64,000 nt of DNA from Nitrospira sp. (GTDB lineage Bacteria > Nitrospirota > Nitrospiria > Nitrospirales > Nitrospiraceae): assembly GCA_016715825.1 (NCBI GenBank), contig JADJXO010000012.1, positions 1 to 64,000 of the forward strand, given 5' to 3'. Both the position numbers and the translations under genes were made by a program. Shown piece by piece: positions 61,932 to 64,000 of the stretch. The first letter of the stretch is position 1, and every line of letters starts with the position of its first letter. A model generated the notes under the pieces. The model was not told where the DNA came from. It did not search any database and saw nothing but the letters and a program-made list of their open reading frames with translations.

Positions 61932-62835
61932 CTCACACCTCCAGACCTCTGATTGTAGGTTGAAGGCGTCCACTTTTTCGAGCCTAGCTCACCATCAAGA
62001 TGGCTCGACCCATGAATGGGTGCCGGGCTCCCAGTGGGATCTCATTGTGACGATGGATGATGCGACGAATGTGCTCTACTCGGCCTTCTTCGTCGAGGAA
62101 GAAGGGACCATGAGTAGCTTCCACGGTCTGCGGGAGGTCATTGAGGCGCAGGGGCTGTTTAGTTCGCTCTATGTCGATCGCGGCGCGCATTATTGGTACA
62201 CCGCCGAAGCTGGAGGCAAGGTGGACAAGGCGCGCTGACGCAGGTGCATCGGGCCTTGCAGCAATTGGGCATCACGCTGATTGCCGCCTATTCGCCGGAA
62301 GCGCGGGGCCGGTCAGAGTGCGCCTTCCGCACGTTGCAAAATCGGCTGCCCAAAGAGCTGGCGTTAGCCGGGATCACGGACATGGCGGCGGCCAATGTGT
62401 GGCTCCGTACCCAATTCGTCCCGGCCTACAACCAGCGGTTTGCGGTCCCTGCCACAAAACCCGACACCGCGTTTGCACCCTGGGTGGAGCCAATCTGGCC
62501 GATGTGCTCTGCGTGCAGGAGGACCGCGTCGTCCCCAACGACAATACGGTGCGGTATCACGGCCGGAGTCCAATGCCCGCCTGACTCGCATCGATTCCAC
62601 TATGTGAAGGCAACCGTGCGAGTCCACGAGTATCCGGATGGGACCTTGGCGGTGTTCCATGGCCCTCGGTGCTTGGCGCGTTAGGATACGGAGGGGCAAC
62701 TGATCGACCCCGAGGGTGAGTCCGGGCACCAGAAGGGCTCGACCATTCGGTCACGCGACCGTCCGATCGTCGTTCCTCGGGCAACTGTGCACGAAAGAAT
62801 GTCGGCACGGGGCTGAGAACCAGGGAGCGGCAACA

Positions 62836-62886
62836 CCGGACAGATCCTGTGCTACATACACCGGACAACTTAACTTGCTATCTACA
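62836..62886 (-). repeat. Terminal inverted repeat, right, of outer IS
   Basis: This is the inverted partner of 58748-58798. It keeps both TGTAG...TGTCCGG blocks and is followed directly by the right copy of the 16-bp duplication. Confidence 0.85.
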
Positions 62887-62902
62887 CGAGTTGCAGGGAT
62901 CG
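62887..62902. repeat. 16-bp target duplication, right copy
   Basis: This is identical to 58732-58747. Joining the two outer flanks at this repeat restores the pre-insertion intergenic region upstream of the gene at 62967. Confidence 0.9.
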
Positions 62903-62966
62903 ATGACCCGCTCTTATAATATGCGGATTCTTGTTATTAACCGCTCTAAAGAGGACGGTCATCGAT

Positions 62967-63284
62967 ATGAGTACGTTGCCGCTGATGTTCAAGAAGGAAG
63001 GATTGGTCGAGAAGCACCAGGTTGAAGGGGTAGATCCGAGCGACCGCTATTTCAACCGCATGATACTCGTGAATCGGACAACGGCGGGGTATTCGGCCAA
63101 GGTGATGTATGAAGCCCTCATTGTTGAAAGCCGATCGCACCAGACCATCGCCGCAGCGGTGAAAGAGCTCGTGGGAAAACTTCAGGAGTCAGGGTTCAGT
63201 CGTTTACGGACTAGGGCTAATTTCAAGGGGACACGCTATCTCGCTGAGAAGGAGACGTGGATCGACTACCCAGACCTGCCTTGA
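62967..63284 (+). CDS. Small hypothetical protein
   Basis: This soluble protein of 105 residues starts at ATG 62967, with GAGG about 14 nt upstream. 'DRYFNRMILVNRTTAGYSAKVMYEALIVESRSHQTIAAAVKELVGKLQESGFSRLRTRANFKGTRYLAEKETWIDYPD' is a compact alpha/beta pattern. I do not recognise a family by name. Its 3' end overlaps the convergent serine hydrolase gene by 19 nt. The nested IS lies 64 nt upstream, so its promoter may have been altered by the insertion. Confidence 0.7.
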   Translation: MSTLPLMFKKEGLVEKHQVEGVDPSDRYFNRMILVNRTTAGYSAKVMYEALIVESRSHQTIAAAVKELVGKLQESGFSRLRTRANFKGTRYLAEKETWIDYPDLP

Positions 63285-64000
63285 CCGGAGCTTACGAATT
63301 CGCGATACACTAAGTCATGGATCAGCGGTCGAAAACCCCTGATCGCGTCGTTTTTTCTTGTTGGATGCACCCGATTCGAAAGCAGCACGACCTCGAACTC
63401 CGCCTCCGGATCTATCCAGACTGACGTTCCCGTGTAGCCCAGGTGGCCAAACGATCGAGCCGAAAAATATTGTCCCGACGACGACGGTACTGATGGCGTA
63501 TCCCAACCAAGAGCCCAGCTGGAGGAGCCTTCTTGATTCTGTCGTCTGGTGAATTCCCGCACAAGATCCTGATCAAGGAGGGAGGTGCGCCCATGATAGG
63601 CCTGCATCCACATACCGGTCATCGCCAAGACGGCGCCAGCCGTCCCGAATAACCCCGCATGACCGGCCTCGCCACCCAATGCCGCAGCATTCTCATCATG
63701 CACTTCTCCATGGAGAACTCGGCCTCGCCATGGATCCACCTCTGTCGGCGCGACACCACCACCCTGTTTCGTCTTCGCTTCTAGAAACTCCGCTACCCGT
63801 TCCGGCAACACGAAGGCCAGCCTCGGTTCACTCAATGATGCCAGGACACGCTCCTTAAAAAACACACTCAGTGACTGTCCGCCGCAGCGCTCAATGATGA
63901 AACCAAGCAACATGAACCCTAGATCACTATAGAGACTGCGTGTGCCTCGTTCATACACCAACGCTTCAGATTGAATGAAGCGAAGCATGGACTGCTTTGC
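63266..64000 (-). CDS. Serine hydrolase (beta-lactamase/PBP4-like family), C-terminal part
   Basis: This is the C-terminal part of an AmpC/EstB-type serine hydrolase. 'YSDLGFMLLGFIIERCGGQSLSVFFKERV' carries the Tyr of the YxN-like motif (YSD here). 'GEAGHAGLFGTAGAVLAM' and 'SFGHLGYTGTSVWIDPEAEFEVVLLSNRVHPT' hold the HTG-type third motif. The SxxK nucleophile lies beyond the right edge. It may act on cell-wall peptides or esters, and export cannot be judged without the N-terminus. Confidence 0.9.
   Translation of the reverse strand, partial: AKQSMLRFIQSEALVYERGTRSLYSDLGFMLLGFIIERCGGQSLSVFFKERVLASLSEPRLAFVLPERVAEFLEAKTKQGGGVAPTEVDPWRGRVLHGEVHDENAAALGGEAGHAGLFGTAGAVLAMTGMWMQAYHGRTSLLDQDLVREFTRRQNQEGSSSWALGWDTPSVPSSSGQYFSARSFGHLGYTGTSVWIDPEAEFEVVLLSNRVHPTRKNDAIRGFRPLIHDLVYREFVSSGQGRSG

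Larger units (their letters stand above)
59263..61991 (-). mobile_element. Middle insertion sequence, IS3 family
   Basis: Ends are TGA-CT-GG...AGTGGACGCC at 59263 and its inverted partner at 61991, imperfect over about 27 bp with the inner AGTGGACGCC exact. A 3-bp duplication CCA (59260-59262 and 61992-61994) flanks it. Removing the element restores the host transposase frame exactly (Met-Leu-His-Gln-Asp-Gly). It carries orfA and orfB on the reverse strand, both damaged, and is itself split by an IS30-type element. Confidence 0.92.
58826..62684 (+). pseudogene. Transposase of the outer IS, interrupted and decayed
   Basis: ATG 58826 has AAGGAGG upstream. The frame shows 'REAAEILRVTERTFRRGSTRYETDGVAGLEDQRLGRAS' (HTH) and 'YTGWTVKHVHEHWQQEHGGTR', with in-frame stops TAA at 58892 and TAG at 59150. 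It is then cut at 59263 by the IS3-type element. It resumes exactly at 61995 ('HQDGSTHEWVPG', 'WDLIVTMDDATNVLYSAFFVEEEGT', DDE core), with further frame changes near 62235 and 62490-62580, ending at 62684. The family match (ISNCY, IS1202-type) is from memory of these motifs. Confidence 0.85.
58748..62886 (+). mobile_element. Outer insertion sequence (IS1202/ISNCY-like), host of nested elements
   Basis: The ends run from TGTAG at 58748 to CTACA at 62886. About 51-bp terminal inverted repeats lie at 58748-58798 and 62836-62886, each containing two blocks (TGTAG...TGTCCG and TGTAGCAC...GATCTGTCCGG). It is flanked by a 16-bp direct repeat. With inner elements removed it is about 1.4 kb. The transposase is interrupted and mutated, so the element is dead. 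It landed in the gap between pgsA and the gene at 62967. Confidence 0.9.

Overview
The window reads as chromosomal DNA of a Gram-negative bacterium, most likely Nitrospira or a close relative in Nitrospirota. This is inferred from gene content: RND efflux, outer-membrane barrel proteins, a secretin, many bacterial enhancer-binding regulators, a two-domain dCTP deaminase, and a rplY-pth-ychF core block of ordinary bacterial type. No rRNA, tRNA or CRISPR array was recognised.

Layout. 1-4.4 kb: start of an RND pump with its adaptor, a small zinc-ribbon/STAS pair, a GAF-sigma54 regulator and a twin CDGSH protein. 4.8-11.1 kb: a decaying stretch containing an antiporter with an in-frame amber codon, an RCK remnant, a broken histidine phosphatase, a VOC remnant and a frameshifted alcohol dehydrogenase, mixed with intact HAD and exported-protein genes. 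11.4-15.6 kb: a tight seven-gene stress/redox operon (two VOC, SnoaL-like, DsbA-like, pirin, NmrA-like). 15.9-17.6 kb: a broken TIR gene and a VapBC pair. 17.8-24 kb: paralogous glycine-zipper lipoproteins, a DUF167 protein, an orphan CbbQ-type AAA+ protein, a hybrid histidine kinase and a cysteine-cluster/GNAT-like fusion protein. 24.2-31.1 kb: a forward operon with an ATP-grasp-like protein, a CPDC thiol protein, a KamA aminomutase, dCTP deaminase, two glycosyltransferases and an SDR. 31.2-41.3 kb: mostly single exported or hydrolytic genes. 41.4-48.8 kb: a very large TPR/disordered/membrane protein, then a secretin and a PilZ protein. 48.9-58.7 kb: a reverse run ychF-pth-rplY-prs-ispE-pilR-like-pilS-like-pilC-like-pgsA. 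58.7-62.9 kb: three insertion sequences nested inside one another. 62.9-64 kb: a small gene and the 3' part of a serine hydrolase gene.

The most striking unexplained signal is a family of about 100-118 bp intergenic elements at 18420-18537, 31106-31203 and 39721-39836. Each has an outer inverted repeat whose sequence is unique to that copy, around a conserved core of about 75 nt. Inside the core a 6-bp helix changes in all three copies while staying complementary, and it crosses a second helix in pseudoknot order. Every copy sits 3-13 nt after a stop codon, in the same orientation relative to that gene. I know of no described element with this form.

Several conserved genes (pilS-like, pgsA, antiporter, alcohol dehydrogenase) carry single-base disruptions. 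Real decay and residual sequencing indels cannot be told apart from the sequence alone, so these calls are marked as disrupted rather than dead.
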